This document shows, piece by piece, positions 26,631 to 36,493 of a DNA stretch of 64,000 bases. The DNA lies in assembly GCA_964412555.1 (NCBI GenBank), contig CAYPPG010000036.1:10052-74051 (forward strand), written 5' to 3'. Position 1 is the stretch's first letter; the number at the start of each line of letters is the position of its first letter. The stretch comes from CAYPPG01 sp964412555. Its GTDB lineage: Bacteria; Hinthialibacterota; Hinthialibacteria; Hinthialibacterales; Hinthialibacteraceae. The position numbers were made by a program, and so were the translations under genes. The notes beneath the pieces are model-generated. The model was not told the DNA's origin, did no database searches, and saw only the letters and a program-made list of their open reading frames with translations.

Positions 26631-27776
26631 ATGAGAAAATTCATATCTCTGGTTGTCATGGTGATTTTCAGTGCATCGGTTATCGCTTCCGATTCCATCG
26701 TACCGAACGTGAAGTGGGAAAAACAAGTCATCAACGCCGATTCCAAATTCGAAACGGCCGGTATTGGCGACATCGATGGCGATGGACAAAAAGATATTGT
26801 TTGCGGCTCGTATTGGTATAAAGCCCCTGATTGGGAAAAACACTTCATCATCGAACTGAAAGAAACCAACAATTACTACGACGATTTTGCCAATGAACTG
26901 CAGGATGTAGACGGTGACGGCAACCTTGATGTCGTGTCCGTGGCCTACTTCAGCAAACAATGCATGTGGCGCGAAAATCCCGGTACACCGGATGGCAAAT
27001 GGATTCAGCACGTCTTTGACGAACCGGGCAACATGGAAACCGCCATCTTCGCCGACATCAACGGCAACGGCGTTATGGATTTATTTCCCAACAACAATAA
27101 ATATGTAGTGTGGTACGAAAAAACGGCCAAAAAAGGCGAGCATGATTATTGGATCAAACATGTCGTGGGAACGGAAGGGAATGGTCATGGTCACGGAGCC
27201 GGTGATGTGAATGCCGATGGTGTTATGGATATTCTCACTCCGCATGGATGGTATAAAGGGAAGAAAAGCGGAAACGAAATGACGTGGACATGGCGTCCCG
27301 AATTCGAACTTGGCCGTACCAGCAACCCTATTCTCGCTCATGATGTGAATGGTGACGGTTTGAATGATATCATTTGGGGCTTGGGACATGATTATGGTAT
27401 CTACTGGCTCGAACAAAAAAGCGAAAATGGAAAACGGACCTGGAACAAACACTTGATCGATAAAAGCTGGTCACAGCCCCATTATATCGACCTGTTCGAC
27501 GCCGGGAACGATGGGGTAATCGACCTAATCGCAGGGAAGCGCTATCACGCTCATAATGGCAAAGATCCCGGCGGAAACGATCCGCTTTGTATTTATCTGT
27601 ACACCTATGACAAGAAAACAAATGACTGGAAACGTTCTGTCGTCGATGAAAACACCAAAACCGGCTTTGGCCTTCATCCGGCCATCGGAGATATCGACGA
27701 GGACGGGGATGTGGATTTGGTGTGCCCGGGGAAAAGCGGATTGTTTCTGCTGAAGCAGTCGATATCCAAAAAATAA
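26631..27776 (+). CDS. Exported FG-GAP/VCBS repeat protein
   Basis: A 381-residue protein from ATG 26631, after GAGGGA. A signal peptide (FISLVVMVIFSASVIA) is followed by repeated β-propeller blades, each with a calcium loop: DIDGDGQKDIVCG, DVDGDGNLDVVS, DINGNGVMDLFP, DVNADGVMDILTP, DVNGDGLNDIIWG and DIDEDGDVDLVCPG. The seven or so blades fit one integrin-like propeller. Proteins of this type are common, exported and of unknown ligand, often in bacteria that break down polysaccharides. It is divergent from the aminotransferase, with 183 bases between. Confidence 0.9.
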   Translation: MRKFISLVVMVIFSASVIASDSIVPNVKWEKQVINADSKFETAGIGDIDGDGQKDIVCGSYWYKAPDWEKHFIIELKETNNYYDDFANELQDVDGDGNLDVVSVAYFSKQCMWRENPGTPDGKWIQHVFDEPGNMETAIFADINGNGVMDLFPNNNKYVVWYEKTAKKGEHDYWIKHVVGTEGNGHGHGAGDVNADGVMDILTPHGWYKGKKSGNEMTWTWRPEFELGRTSNPILAHDVNGDGLNDIIWGLGHDYGIYWLEQKSENGKRTWNKHLIDKSWSQPHYIDLFDAGNDGVIDLIAGKRYHAHNGKDPGGNDPLCIYLYTYDKKTNDWKRSVVDENTKTGFGLHPAIGDIDEDGDVDLVCPGKSGLFLLKQSISKK

Positions 27777-27955
27777 ATCACTGGTTTCTTCTTTGATTTT
27801 CTAAAGTAATCTATTCCTATGCTGATTCAATATTGGATCGTGTTATAATGGTAATGTAAGATAGAAATGGACAATGTACAAGATAGAGCGGATAGAATCA
27901 TGACGAACAAGCACCAAAATACAACAATTTTTTATGAGAATCAGATTCGAGATGA

Positions 27956-28129
27956 AAAAAATCATCTCAGTCAGATATAGACTCACAATCTCGAATTCGA
28001 ACAGAAAAACCAGTTTGGGAAATGGTTGTTGAAATCGGTTCTCAAATTCCGAATGAAGAGTGGGCATCAATTCCCGAAGATGCTTCGATCAACTACAAGC
28101 ATTATTTATATGGCATCCCCAAAAAATAA
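27956..28129 (+). pseudogene. Antitoxin-family C-terminal remnant
   Basis: A frame without a good start ends at 28127-28129 and reads VWEMVVEIGSQIPNEEW, IPEDASINYKHYLYG and IPKK. This is the tail found in small antitoxins that pair with PIN-domain toxins. The only Met is at 28022, inside the conserved part, and a stop precedes the frame at 27953. No PIN gene follows; the acetyltransferase start overlaps its end. It looks like the leftover of a lost module. Confidence 0.45.
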
Positions 28130-28730
28130 GAGAATCAATTTGTTGAATCCCCATCCAATCACTCTCTTCGGACGTTATGTGTGTTTGGAACCTTTACACA
28201 TCAAGCACGCCGAAGACTTATTCCATGCCGGCAATAATCCCGAAATCTGGAACTACATGCCACGCTCTCCCCTGAAAAATATTGAAGATACAAATCAATG
28301 GATTCAGGAAACCATTGAAGCAAGCCAATCGGGGCAAGAAATTCTCTTTGCGATCATCGACCGTGAAACAAATCAAGCAGTGGGTTCGACACGATACCTC
28401 GATATTCAACCGGAAAACGACTCACTCGAAATCGGCTGGACATGGATCGGAACAAAATATCAAAGAACACCCATCAATACGGAAACAAAATATCTCATGC
28501 TTTGTTACGCATTTGAAACTCTTCGTACGGTTCGAGTTCAGCTGAAAACCGATGGGCGAAATATTCGTTCCCAAAAAGCCATCGAGCGTATCGGCGCTGT
28601 GCGGGAAGGAGTGCTGCGAAAACATCGAAGAATGTGGGACAGTCACATTCGAGATACGGTTTATTATAGTATTCTCGATACCGAATGGCCGGCGGTCAAA
28701 AATCACTTGGAAGAGTTGCTTTCACGATGA
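28110..28730 (+). CDS. GNAT-family N-acetyltransferase (RimJ-like)
   Basis: From ATG 28110 the protein has 206 residues, though a start nearer LNPHPITLFGRYVCLEPL (about 28140, TTG) is equally possible because no ribosome site is clear. GNAT features are the acceptor-side HIKHAEDLFHAGNNPEIW, the strand LEIGWTWIGTKYQRTPINTETKYLM that carries the acetyl-CoA loop region, and VQLKTDGRNIRSQKAIERIGA near the C-terminus. RimJ/RimL relatives acetylate N-termini or small amines; the target is unknown. It stands alone and is convergent with the DUF481 gene. Confidence 0.82.
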   Translation: MASPKNKRINLLNPHPITLFGRYVCLEPLHIKHAEDLFHAGNNPEIWNYMPRSPLKNIEDTNQWIQETIEASQSGQEILFAIIDRETNQAVGSTRYLDIQPENDSLEIGWTWIGTKYQRTPINTETKYLMLCYAFETLRTVRVQLKTDGRNIRSQKAIERIGAVREGVLRKHRRMWDSHIRDTVYYSILDTEWPAVKNHLEELLSR

Positions 28731-28738
28731 TTGGGCAA

Positions 28739-29782
28739 TCAGAACGAATAGCCAATACCAAGAGTGTACTTCGTATCCGTCTTTTCGCGGCCGGTGGCGG
28801 GGGTATTGTCGTACTCGAAACGTAAACCGGCTTGGGACGACCAGCGTTCGGTCCATTGCCAGATCAATGAACTGTCGGAAATCGCGAACCAATCCTTGGT
28901 ATTCTCAAACCCAAACAACATTTCGGCATCTTCCTCAAAGCGAAGTTTTTCCTTGATGATCCACCACGCAAAATGAAGAGCGACACGGCCGGCTACATAT
29001 GTTTCATCATCGGCATCCAGGACGAAATCCTCATTCACATACGAGATACCCGATTCACCGAAGAAATTGTATATATCGGTTTCTAGAAACTGATACCCAA
29101 GTCCGGTACCTCCAGTGGTTCGCAGGCGCAAGTCGCGGATGGCATCCCGATCCAGACGGGAATTCAGATAAACGAATGCTTTTTCACTATAAAAATAATC
29201 GTATTTGCCCAAGATATATTGATCGTCTCGAATCGCTTTACCATCATCTTCGGAATAATAATACCCGCCCTTCAAAGCAATTCGGTCGTCTTCCGTGCGC
29301 CGCTTCAAATCGGCGGAAAAACCGGCGCCGATCGTTTCCGTATTCCCATCGGTTACCGTTAAATCCCCTACAACTTTGCCATGCCATTTCACGGGTGTGG
29401 GTGTAGGAGGTGGGGGCGGTGGTGGAGGAGCGATGGCGGTAATGTCTTCCGGCGTGACGGAAAATTTTGTTTCTTCTTTGCCTCCCCAAAGAACGTTGAG
29501 CCGTTCCGTTTCCTCGGTTTGGATTGTCCCTTGAATGACACTGCCGTCCGAAAGATGAATCGGCTTTACTTCCTCGGTTTCCATGCGGAGAATCTGATCG
29601 GCAGGAATTTCAATTTTCCCCGCGAACGAGGTTTCGATTTGAACCTTGCCTTCGACCATTTGTAGAACTTTCCCCATCAAGACACTGCCATCTTTCAGAG
29701 TCAATTGATCCGCCGAGACCACCGGTCCATTAAAAAAAACGCTTACCGACAGCAAAACAAGAAGGGGAAGAATATATTTCAT
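28739..29782 (-). CDS. DUF481-family outer-membrane β-barrel with N-terminal SH3-like repeats
   Basis: A 347-residue protein. A signal peptide (ILPLLVLLSVSVFFNGPVVSA) precedes two repeats of LKDGSVLMGKV / LSDGSVIQGTIQ type, a poly-proline hinge (eight prolines, about 119-126) and a β-rich C-terminal domain (GKVVGDLTVTDGNTETIGAG … KYTLGIGYSF). The end in an aromatic residue is typical of outer-membrane barrels of the YdiY/DUF481 group. Its ATG overlaps the stop of the DUF502 gene by four bases (29779-29782), so the two are coupled. The function is unknown; salt- or pH-induced YdiY is the best known member. Confidence 0.85.
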   Translation of the reverse strand: MKYILPLLVLLSVSVFFNGPVVSADQLTLKDGSVLMGKVLQMVEGKVQIETSFAGKIEIPADQILRMETEEVKPIHLSDGSVIQGTIQTEETERLNVLWGGKEETKFSVTPEDITAIAPPPPPPPPTPTPVKWHGKVVGDLTVTDGNTETIGAGFSADLKRRTEDDRIALKGGYYYSEDDGKAIRDDQYILGKYDYFYSEKAFVYLNSRLDRDAIRDLRLRTTGGTGLGYQFLETDIYNFFGESGISYVNEDFVLDADDETYVAGRVALHFAWWIIKEKLRFEEDAEMLFGFENTKDWFAISDSSLIWQWTERWSSQAGLRFEYDNTPATGREKTDTKYTLGIGYSF

Positions 29783-30489
29783 GATGATTGTTTTTTCTCC
29801 TTTGACATGGATTGCCGGGGGGGACGATTCGAAACCGGAAGGGATGTATCTGTATTGATATATAGGTTTTTCGGAATGACCATCCCGCTGGAAATAATCA
29901 TTTTCATCGCTTCTTCCACCGTTAAATCTGTGACAATCAAATCTTCTTGAGGAACGATTAAATAAAAACCGGAAGTGGGATTCGGGGTTGTCGGCACAAA
30001 AACATACGCCAAGGGTTTGCCGATAGCCGTTTCGAATAAATTTTTGTCTTCTCCGGTTACAAAAGCCAACGAGTACAATCCTTGGCGTGGATATTCGATC
30101 AAGGCGACGCTTTCAAATATCCGGTTCCGTTTGCCCATAATGGATTCACTGACTTGTTTCAATCCGTTATATATGGTCGAGATAAACGGAATTTTGATGA
30201 GAATGAACTCGACGAGATTCAACAGTTTTCGCCCAATATACATCTGGGTAATCAATCCGATAAAAGAAATGAGCGCCACTGTCAACAGAAATCCCATTCC
30301 ATGTTCGATGGGATATAAAATCTCATATTTTTGAGCCAAGTTGGGAAACCAGGAATCAAAAAAGTTGAAAATACCGATCACGATCCATATCGTGACCCCG
30401 AAAGGTACCACGACAAGCAATCCGGCAAAGAAATAATTTCTCAACTTTTGTAACTCATTTGAGAAAATACGTTTCATCGTAAGAAGCAT
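29779..30489 (-). CDS. DUF502-family inner-membrane protein
   Basis: A 236-residue protein. The start is ATG 30489, just after GAGGTGAT. It has two membrane helices (about 20-40 and 62-84; YFFAGLLVVVPFGVTIWIV) and then the conserved segment IPFISTIYNGLKQVSESI and PTTPNPTSGFYLIVPQEDL, which define DUF502. The function is unknown; plant and bacterial members are integral membrane proteins. It is coupled to the DUF481 gene downstream and lies 33 bases downstream of the CorC-like gene, so it may end the phoH-ybeY transcription unit. Confidence 0.88.
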   Translation of the reverse strand: MLLTMKRIFSNELQKLRNYFFAGLLVVVPFGVTIWIVIGIFNFFDSWFPNLAQKYEILYPIEHGMGFLLTVALISFIGLITQMYIGRKLLNLVEFILIKIPFISTIYNGLKQVSESIMGKRNRIFESVALIEYPRQGLYSLAFVTGEDKNLFETAIGKPLAYVFVPTTPNPTSGFYLIVPQEDLIVTDLTVEEAMKMIISSGMVIPKNLYINTDTSLPVSNRPPRQSMSKEKKQSS

Positions 30490-30522
30490 CTCATCACCTC
30501 AACCCCATGTCAAAACGTTCAA

Positions 30523-31869
30523 TCAATGAACTGAATTTCCTGAGCCATTCTCAGGATTGACTTCCACATCGAGAGGAATTTCAACTGCCGTGCGTTCGAT
30601 CTTCACTTTTTCGATTTTCCGCTCATCGGAATCCAATATAGTAAAGTGTAAATTCAAATAATCAATTTCTTCACCGACTTTTGGTACATCTCCAATCAAT
30701 GTTGTGATAAATCCCCCCAAAGTTTCCACATCTTCTTCGGGGAAATCCACGTTCAGCAATTCCGACAACACGTCCAGATCGATTTTTGCATGAGCAATGA
30801 TCGTACCATCCTCTTCGATTTCATAATCCGGTACTTCCACATCGAACTCATCCTGAATATCTCCGACGATTTCTTCGAGGACATCTTCTATTGTAACGAG
30901 TCCGGAGGTGGTTCCGTATTCATCGACAACGATAGCGATGTGATTTTTTTCTTTTTTGAACGTTTCCAGAAGATCGCTGACCTTCTTAGTTTTCGGAATG
31001 AACAACGGGGGACGAATGATTTCCCGTAATTTAAACGATTCTTCGTTGTTGTTTTCTACCCGGAGAAGGTCCTTGACATACAAAATACCGACAATTTGAT
31101 CCAAATCCTGCTCAAAGACAGGAATTCTGGAATGTCCGTGCTTGATGACTTCCTTTCGCAGTTCTTCCAAACCGATATCCACGGAGATGGCGTGGAAATC
31201 CACGCGCGGTGTCATGATTTCTTTTACCACCGTCTCGCCGAAGTCGATAATGCTGTGAATCATCTCCCGTTCTTCTTCTTCCAGAAGACCTTCCCGCTCG
31301 CTCATTTCGATGAGAGCACGAACATCGTCTTCCGTTAAAAGAGGCACTTCTTTGATTTTCGGACCACCGAATAAACGGATGACTCCACTCGAAAGGAAAA
31401 GAAAAACAACGATCAAAGGACGCAGAACACGATAAAAGATATCCAGCGGCCCGATGGCCAATAAGGAAATCCGAACAGCGTGTTCTTTACAATACGTTTT
31501 GGGAATGATTTCACCGAAAATTAAAAGTAAAAAAGTGGTCAGTCCGACGGCAAGCGCCGAACCAAACGCCGTCGCATTGCTCACTTCATACCATTCCCGC
31601 AATACGCGCTCACAGATATTCGCCGCTGTGACGGAAGCCAGGATGTTGACAAAATTATTTCCCACAAGAATCGTTGCCAAAAACCGATTCGGATCGTCAA
31701 GCCATGGCTCCAGTTTTTTATAGGAATCTTCTCCTTCACTGAACAACCTTTTGACTCGTAATTTTGTCATGGAAGTCAGCGCCGTTTCAGAACCGGAAAA
31801 ACAAGCGGATACACACAAACAAATGAAAAAAATCACACCTTGAATCAGTAAATAATACGAACTGTCCAT
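30523..31869 (-). CDS. HlyC/CorC-family (CNNM-type) transporter
   Basis: A 448-residue protein. The DUF21 membrane domain (about 1-190) has CFSGSETALTSMTKLRVKRL and FGEIIPKTYCKEHAVR. The CBS pair (about 205-330) has MTPRVDFHAISVD and IAIVVDEYGTTSGLVTIEDV. The C-terminal CorC_HlyC domain (about 350-435) contains VETLGGFITTLIGDVPKVGE. These proteins handle Mg2+ or related cations in the inner membrane, and CBS domains bind adenine nucleotides. The order CorC after ybeY after the HD-membrane protein after phoH is the widespread RNA-maintenance/phosphate cluster. It starts 27 bases after ybeY ends. Confidence 0.92.
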   Translation of the reverse strand: MDSSYYLLIQGVIFFICLCVSACFSGSETALTSMTKLRVKRLFSEGEDSYKKLEPWLDDPNRFLATILVGNNFVNILASVTAANICERVLREWYEVSNATAFGSALAVGLTTFLLLIFGEIIPKTYCKEHAVRISLLAIGPLDIFYRVLRPLIVVFLFLSSGVIRLFGGPKIKEVPLLTEDDVRALIEMSEREGLLEEEEREMIHSIIDFGETVVKEIMTPRVDFHAISVDIGLEELRKEVIKHGHSRIPVFEQDLDQIVGILYVKDLLRVENNNEESFKLREIIRPPLFIPKTKKVSDLLETFKKEKNHIAIVVDEYGTTSGLVTIEDVLEEIVGDIQDEFDVEVPDYEIEEDGTIIAHAKIDLDVLSELLNVDFPEEDVETLGGFITTLIGDVPKVGEEIDYLNLHFTILDSDERKIEKVKIERTAVEIPLDVEVNPENGSGNSVH

Positions 31870-31895
31870 GTTTGATTCGACGTATGCGGATTACG

Positions 31896-32399
31896 TCAAT
31901 CGGCCCTCCCTTCCTGATTCTCTCCGTTGTCCGCCTTTACCATAAGTCCATCCGGTACATAAGTCACCCCTTTTCGCTCTAGTTTTTCCCGTAGCGTGGT
32001 TTCGATTCCAAACCATTGATTGTTTTCCTCATTGTCGTGGTCATATCCTAATACGTGTAAAAATCCATGAAAGATCAACTCATCGATTTCATCCCCCAAC
32101 GAATGTTCGTAAGCGAGAGATTGGCGTTTCGCGGTCTCTGCTGAAATCACGATATCTCCCAGCACATGATTTTGGCCGACCGGTTCTCCTTCTCGTAATG
32201 AGAATGTCAATACATCAGTCGCTTTGTCGACTCCTCGATAGTCTCGGTTGAGACACTGAATTTCCTGGTCGTCTACAATGACAATCCCCAATTCCGCCTC
32301 GTTTTCCCCCACTAGTTCTATTAAATGTTCGGCAAAGATTCGATGACGTGGTTCATCGATCGGAATCGTGCCAATTTCTATATTCAACATTACACGCAT
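31896..32399 (-). CDS. ybeY: Endoribonuclease YbeY
   Basis: A 167-residue protein with the complete zinc motif in ELIFHGFLHVLGYDHDNEENN, that is HxxxHxxxxxH, and the conserved RDYRGVDKATDVLTF. YbeY is a metal-dependent endoribonuclease for 16S rRNA 3' maturation and ribosome quality control. It starts at ATG 32399 (or the in-frame ATG 32390) with AGGAAA upstream. It lies between the HD-membrane gene and the CorC-like gene, as in many bacteria. Confidence 0.95.
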   Translation of the reverse strand: MRVMLNIEIGTIPIDEPRHRIFAEHLIELVGENEAELGIVIVDDQEIQCLNRDYRGVDKATDVLTFSLREGEPVGQNHVLGDIVISAETAKRQSLAYEHSLGDEIDELIFHGFLHVLGYDHDNEENNQWFGIETTLREKLERKGVTYVPDGLMVKADNGENQEGRAD

Positions 32400-32419
32400 G
32401 GTGCGTTTCCTGGACCGGT

Positions 32420-34939
32420 TCAGGCTGTTTCTTTCAGTGTTTTCCCGGCTTCACTTTTTCCTTTTTGAGATTTCTCGCCCTCTTTTTTCTCTTTGAAAGC
32501 CGTCGGTTTGACATCTTGAATATACTCGCCTTTTTCTTTTTTCCCTTCTGTATCATCCTCTTTTTCTTTCGAAGGGGGAAGAGTCGGGTACACAATTCGT
32601 TGATGGAGCATATGCATAATCGATCCCGAAAAAGATAAAAAGAGTGTATGCAAATCTTCCAAAGTCAAATTACACTGATCGAATTGTTCGTCCATAAATT
32701 TTTCATTGATGAGTTTGCGAACCAGTTGCCGCACTTCCCGTTCCGAGCCGCTTTCCAATGTCCGTGAGGCGGCTTCGATGGAATCGGCCAACATCAGTAT
32801 CGCCGTCTCCTTCGATTGGGGCTTCGGGCCGGGATACCGGAAGTCCTCTTCCTTGACCGTGCCTTCCGTTTCCTGATTGGCCAATGCTTCGTGATAGAAA
32901 TATGTCATCAACGTTGTCCCGTGATGTTCGGGGATAAAATCACTGATGACTTTCGGGAGGTTGTATTGTTTCGCCAATTCCAAGCCGTATTTCACATGAT
33001 TGCGGATAATCAAGCAACTCATATTCGGAGAAAGTTTCGAATGTTTCGCTTTTTCTGCGCTGGTATGCTGATTTTCAACAAAATATTGAGGTTTGACGAT
33101 TTTCCCGATATCGTGATAATAACAACCGACGCGAACCAGCAAGGCATTCGCGCCAATGGCTTCGGCCGCCGATTCCGCCATGGTGGCTACTCGCATCGTA
33201 TGCTGATAGGAACCCGGTGCTTCTTGTTCAAGGCGTTGCAATAGTTCGTTCTTTTGGCTGAGTTCCAATAACTTTATATCGGTAGCCACACCGAACATGT
33301 CCTCAAAAAGGGGTAAAAGCGCAATGGATAAGATAGAGACCAAGGCTCCGTTGACAGCTCCCCAAATCAAAGCATATTTCAATTCATCGACATGATCCAA
33401 CAATTGCTCGAACGTTTCGTAGTGCGGAAGAGCCAAGGTTAGGATGAGAATCCCCGCCAAGATCATCACGCCGCCACCGGCTCGGTACAGATCACTTCGC
33501 TGCCTGATTCGTGTGACCGCGAAAATCGCGGCGCATGCGGTGAAAATTGCGACAAGAATGTAAGACAAAGTCAGCATTTCCAATCCGCGATTCAGGGCAA
33601 TCCCCATATAGACAGAGGTGAACGTACATGAAAATGCGGCCAAACGAGCGCCTGCCAAGATAGTCAGAATCACTCCCAGCGCTCCCATCGGGACACAATA
33701 TCCAACCTGTTTCAGGGTATTGCTTCCCAAATCCAACATGGCAAGATGAGCGCATATTCTCGCCAGAAATAAAATCATAATCATTGCAGCAAAAACGACT
33801 GCGATTTTATGGGTGTCTTTGACAATCTCATGGTGGTACATTTTCAGAAATTGCAAGACGATCAAAACAAAGAACACGGCTAATACAAAATATCCTGTTT
33901 CGACAGCCGGAGAAATCTGCATTTTTTCCTGCAGTGCCTTCAATTTCGTCAGATGGTCGTAGGTAACGATTCTCCCTTTTCCGATGATGGTTTCATCCTT
34001 GGCGACATGTACTTTGATCGGAGAAATATTCTCACGCTTTTCTTGGCGGCGCTTTTCCGTTAATTCCTGATCATAAATCAAGGTCGGTCCCTTAAAGGCG
34101 GCAAGGACCAGTTCATTGGCCAACTGGCGGGCTGCCAAGTCATCGGGTTTCGGAAAGGAATTCGAGATCAATCGATTAAATTGTACGAAAAATTCTTCTT
34201 CCGATTTGATCTCTTCCACCTTCGGAAAAACCATTTCTTTGCCTTCCGGATCGACAAAAGTTACTCCCACGGTTATTGACGGAGACTTATTCTCACCGGA
34301 TTCGTTTTGCAAATTCCGAATCACACTGACATCATCGGCTATACCTCTTCCTTTCGCTATCTGTATATGAGTAATGAGCGAGGACCAAAAGGCATCGTAA
34401 TCCTTATAAAAATGAAGACTTTGATAAAGGGTATTCGGTATTTTTTCTTGCAATTCCTCATTCAGTTCAAAAGACCGATTTGGAAGTTCAATTCCCGCTT
34501 TCTCCAAAACGGTTTTCGCCCATGTTTCGACGTCCATTTCTTGTTCAAGTGGTGTTGCTTTTGCTACTGCTGAAAGATTACGGATCGTATCGATCAAATG
34601 CGATTCTTTTTCTGCTTGAATACGATACACAGGACTAACCAACGATTCCGCATTTTTTCGTTTTTGGGCGGTGGCCTCTTCATCCACATAGGCATATTCG
34701 ATAGGGGATGTTACAACTTGTTGAGAGGGCATACCGACTTGAAATCCGCTAAAATCATCAACGGCGGGGGGACGAATGAGGAAAAAAATGACTAGAACCG
34801 TGACGAATAAGGTGAGAGGATAAGCAATTCGTTCCCTGACATTATTCCAAACGTTTCCAAAGGATTTTCTGAAAGAACGAAAACTCTTTGAAAAAGGTAT
34901 TTGGCTTTTCTTATCAGAAGGACGTTTTTTTTCAGTCAT
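32420..34939 (-). CDS. 7TM-HD membrane phosphohydrolase (PgpH/YqfF-like)
   Basis: An 839-residue protein. One N-terminal membrane helix (about 38-56) is followed by an extracytoplasmic 7TMR-HDED domain (to about 310), then about seven membrane helices (about 335-530). The cytoplasmic HD domain (about 560-720) has GSYQHTMRVATMAE, GCYYHDIGK and IPEHHGTTLMTYFY. The C-terminus is Lys/Glu-rich and disordered. Members hydrolyse cyclic di-AMP (PgpH). The HD residues are intact, so activity is likely, but no c-di-AMP cyclase gene is in the window. It lies between phoH and ybeY, with a 21-base gap to ybeY. Confidence 0.92.
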   Translation of the reverse strand: MTEKKRPSDKKSQIPFSKSFRSFRKSFGNVWNNVRERIAYPLTLFVTVLVIFFLIRPPAVDDFSGFQVGMPSQQVVTSPIEYAYVDEEATAQKRKNAESLVSPVYRIQAEKESHLIDTIRNLSAVAKATPLEQEMDVETWAKTVLEKAGIELPNRSFELNEELQEKIPNTLYQSLHFYKDYDAFWSSLITHIQIAKGRGIADDVSVIRNLQNESGENKSPSITVGVTFVDPEGKEMVFPKVEEIKSEEEFFVQFNRLISNSFPKPDDLAARQLANELVLAAFKGPTLIYDQELTEKRRQEKRENISPIKVHVAKDETIIGKGRIVTYDHLTKLKALQEKMQISPAVETGYFVLAVFFVLIVLQFLKMYHHEIVKDTHKIAVVFAAMIMILFLARICAHLAMLDLGSNTLKQVGYCVPMGALGVILTILAGARLAAFSCTFTSVYMGIALNRGLEMLTLSYILVAIFTACAAIFAVTRIRQRSDLYRAGGGVMILAGILILTLALPHYETFEQLLDHVDELKYALIWGAVNGALVSILSIALLPLFEDMFGVATDIKLLELSQKNELLQRLEQEAPGSYQHTMRVATMAESAAEAIGANALLVRVGCYYHDIGKIVKPQYFVENQHTSAEKAKHSKLSPNMSCLIIRNHVKYGLELAKQYNLPKVISDFIPEHHGTTLMTYFYHEALANQETEGTVKEEDFRYPGPKPQSKETAILMLADSIEAASRTLESGSEREVRQLVRKLINEKFMDEQFDQCNLTLEDLHTLFLSFSGSIMHMLHQRIVYPTLPPSKEKEDDTEGKKEKGEYIQDVKPTAFKEKKEGEKSQKGKSEAGKTLKETA

Positions 34940-35080
34940 CAGATTGATGGTTACCTCTAAAGGTCAAGGTTTGACAATTCATGCCTTCGCCTTTCCTTAC
35001 CTGCAACAGAATGATTGTTCTCTCCATACGAGCGATTGATTCGGTTTTCTTCTGTTAAAAACTAAGGTTCTCAATTTCGG

Positions 35081-36112
35081 TTATAATTCCGACATCCTAT
35101 TGGATGGTTTCGAACCGTTTTCCGGAGCGCATTCTTGACCATTGATTTCATAGGCTTCAATGATCTTTTGGACAAGTGGGTGGCGAACGACGTCGTGTTT
35201 TCCTAAATACACGAAAGATATACCATCAATATCTTTCAGAAGGTTACTCACTTCGACCAATCCGCTTTTTCGTCCTTGAGGCAAATCGATCTGCGTAATA
35301 TCGCCTGTAATAATCGCTTTTGATTCGAATCCCAAGCGAGTCAGAAACATCTTCATCTGTTCGCTGGTCGCATTTTGAGCTTCATCGAGGATAACGAACG
35401 AATCATTCAGCGTTCTACCGCGCATATAGGCCAAAGGAGCGATTTCAACCGTTCCCTGCATTACATACCGTTGGACAAGGTCCGAATGAAGCATATCATA
35501 CAAGGCGTCATACAAGGGACGTAAAAATGGATCGACTTTCGCTTGAAGGTCGCCCGGTAAAAATCCCAACGATTCACCGGCTTCCACCGCAGGCCGGGCC
35601 AATACAATTCTTCGGACCAGTTTTCTCTCCAACGCGGATACGGCGGCGGCCATAGCCAAATAAGTCTTTCCTGTCCCTGCGGGTCCGATTCCGAATACAA
35701 TGTCATTTTCTGCGATCGCATGAAGATATTGCCGTTGGCCGAATGTCTTCGGTTTGATCACACCCTTTTTTCCGCGTAGCGGCATTGTGATCGGCGCAAA
35801 AACTTGGGTAGCCGGAGAATCCGTATTTTGTTTATTCGAGAGTGCAAGAATATATTCCACATCTCGTTTCGTAACTCGGTCTCCCTGCCGAACCAGTTTG
35901 ATCAGTTCCTCCAAAACGGAGATGATCCCGGAAACCTCATCAGGATGGCCATGAACGGCGATCGTATCGCCCCGTGGAATTATTTTTGCCGAATAATGAC
36001 TTTGAATCAGGCGTAAATTTTCATCCCGCGCTCCACATAAATCTTGGATTTCTTCCACATTGATCAAATTGATCGTCTGTTTGATTTCGGTCGGTTTTTC
36101 GAATGTTTGCAT
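35081..36112 (-). CDS. phoH: PhoH-family ATPase
   Basis: A 343-residue protein. An N-terminal KH-like segment (about 20-90) is followed by the PhoH ATPase core: Walker A GIGPAGTGKTYLAMAAA at about 141-157, RIVLARPAVEAGESLGFLPG, Walker B VILDEAQNATSEQMKMFLTR and the sensor ITGDITQIDLPQGRKSGL. It is the usual cytoplasmic ATPase of the phoH-ybeY RNA-quality cluster and may have helicase or nuclease-assisting activity. It leads the run phoH, HD-membrane gene, ybeY, CorC-like gene. The 141 bases to the next gene hold nothing I can identify. Confidence 0.94.
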   Translation of the reverse strand: MQTFEKPTEIKQTINLINVEEIQDLCGARDENLRLIQSHYSAKIIPRGDTIAVHGHPDEVSGIISVLEELIKLVRQGDRVTKRDVEYILALSNKQNTDSPATQVFAPITMPLRGKKGVIKPKTFGQRQYLHAIAENDIVFGIGPAGTGKTYLAMAAAVSALERKLVRRIVLARPAVEAGESLGFLPGDLQAKVDPFLRPLYDALYDMLHSDLVQRYVMQGTVEIAPLAYMRGRTLNDSFVILDEAQNATSEQMKMFLTRLGFESKAIITGDITQIDLPQGRKSGLVEVSNLLKDIDGISFVYLGKHDVVRHPLVQKIIEAYEINGQECAPENGSKPSNRMSEL

Positions 36113-36335
36113 GGTCTTAATAACCCATGTTCCTCCTTTGTCCGTATGAGGTGATGGATTGATTTAAAATGTGGCTGGCAAAACATGAATTTAGTTTGAA
36201 AGTTGATTCATAAGTTCTTGATTTGGTTGAGATTGAAAAAATCCAATTTCGAGCGAATTCTTGAGTCTGTAAGGTTATTATTTTGCATGAATCGTCATTC
36301 TTTTTATCCCGAAACCGGAGATCAATAAACAACAA

Positions 36336-36379
36336 AAGCTCCAGTTTACAATTCATTTTGCCGCTTAGAACTGGAGCTT
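36336..36379 (-). terminator. Possible terminator hairpin after the PPK2 gene
   Basis: AAGCTCCAGTT (36336-36346) pairs perfectly with AACTGGAGCTT (36369-36379). Read on the - strand it is followed by TTTTGTTGTTTATT. The 22-base loop is long for a terminator, so this is tentative. The 381-base gap 36113-36493 shows no convincing gene. Confidence 0.45.
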
Positions 36380-36493
36380 CCTTCTTTTTTCTTGTATACA
36401 GTTCTACCGGAAGATTCGCTTCCGTCTCTCCTAGATTTTCGTTCATATTAATTGAAGTCTAGCAAAGGGAAAAAACGTTGTCAATCAATATTT

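Noticed and set aside
29295..29665. Proline- and glycine-rich + strand frames in the DUF481 gene
   Set aside because: They are shadows of the poly-proline hinge and SH3-like repeats of the - strand gene.
36117..36446. 109-residue - strand reading frame before phoH
   Set aside because: It runs through the hairpin, has low-complexity composition and no ribosome site; more likely a non-coding leader.
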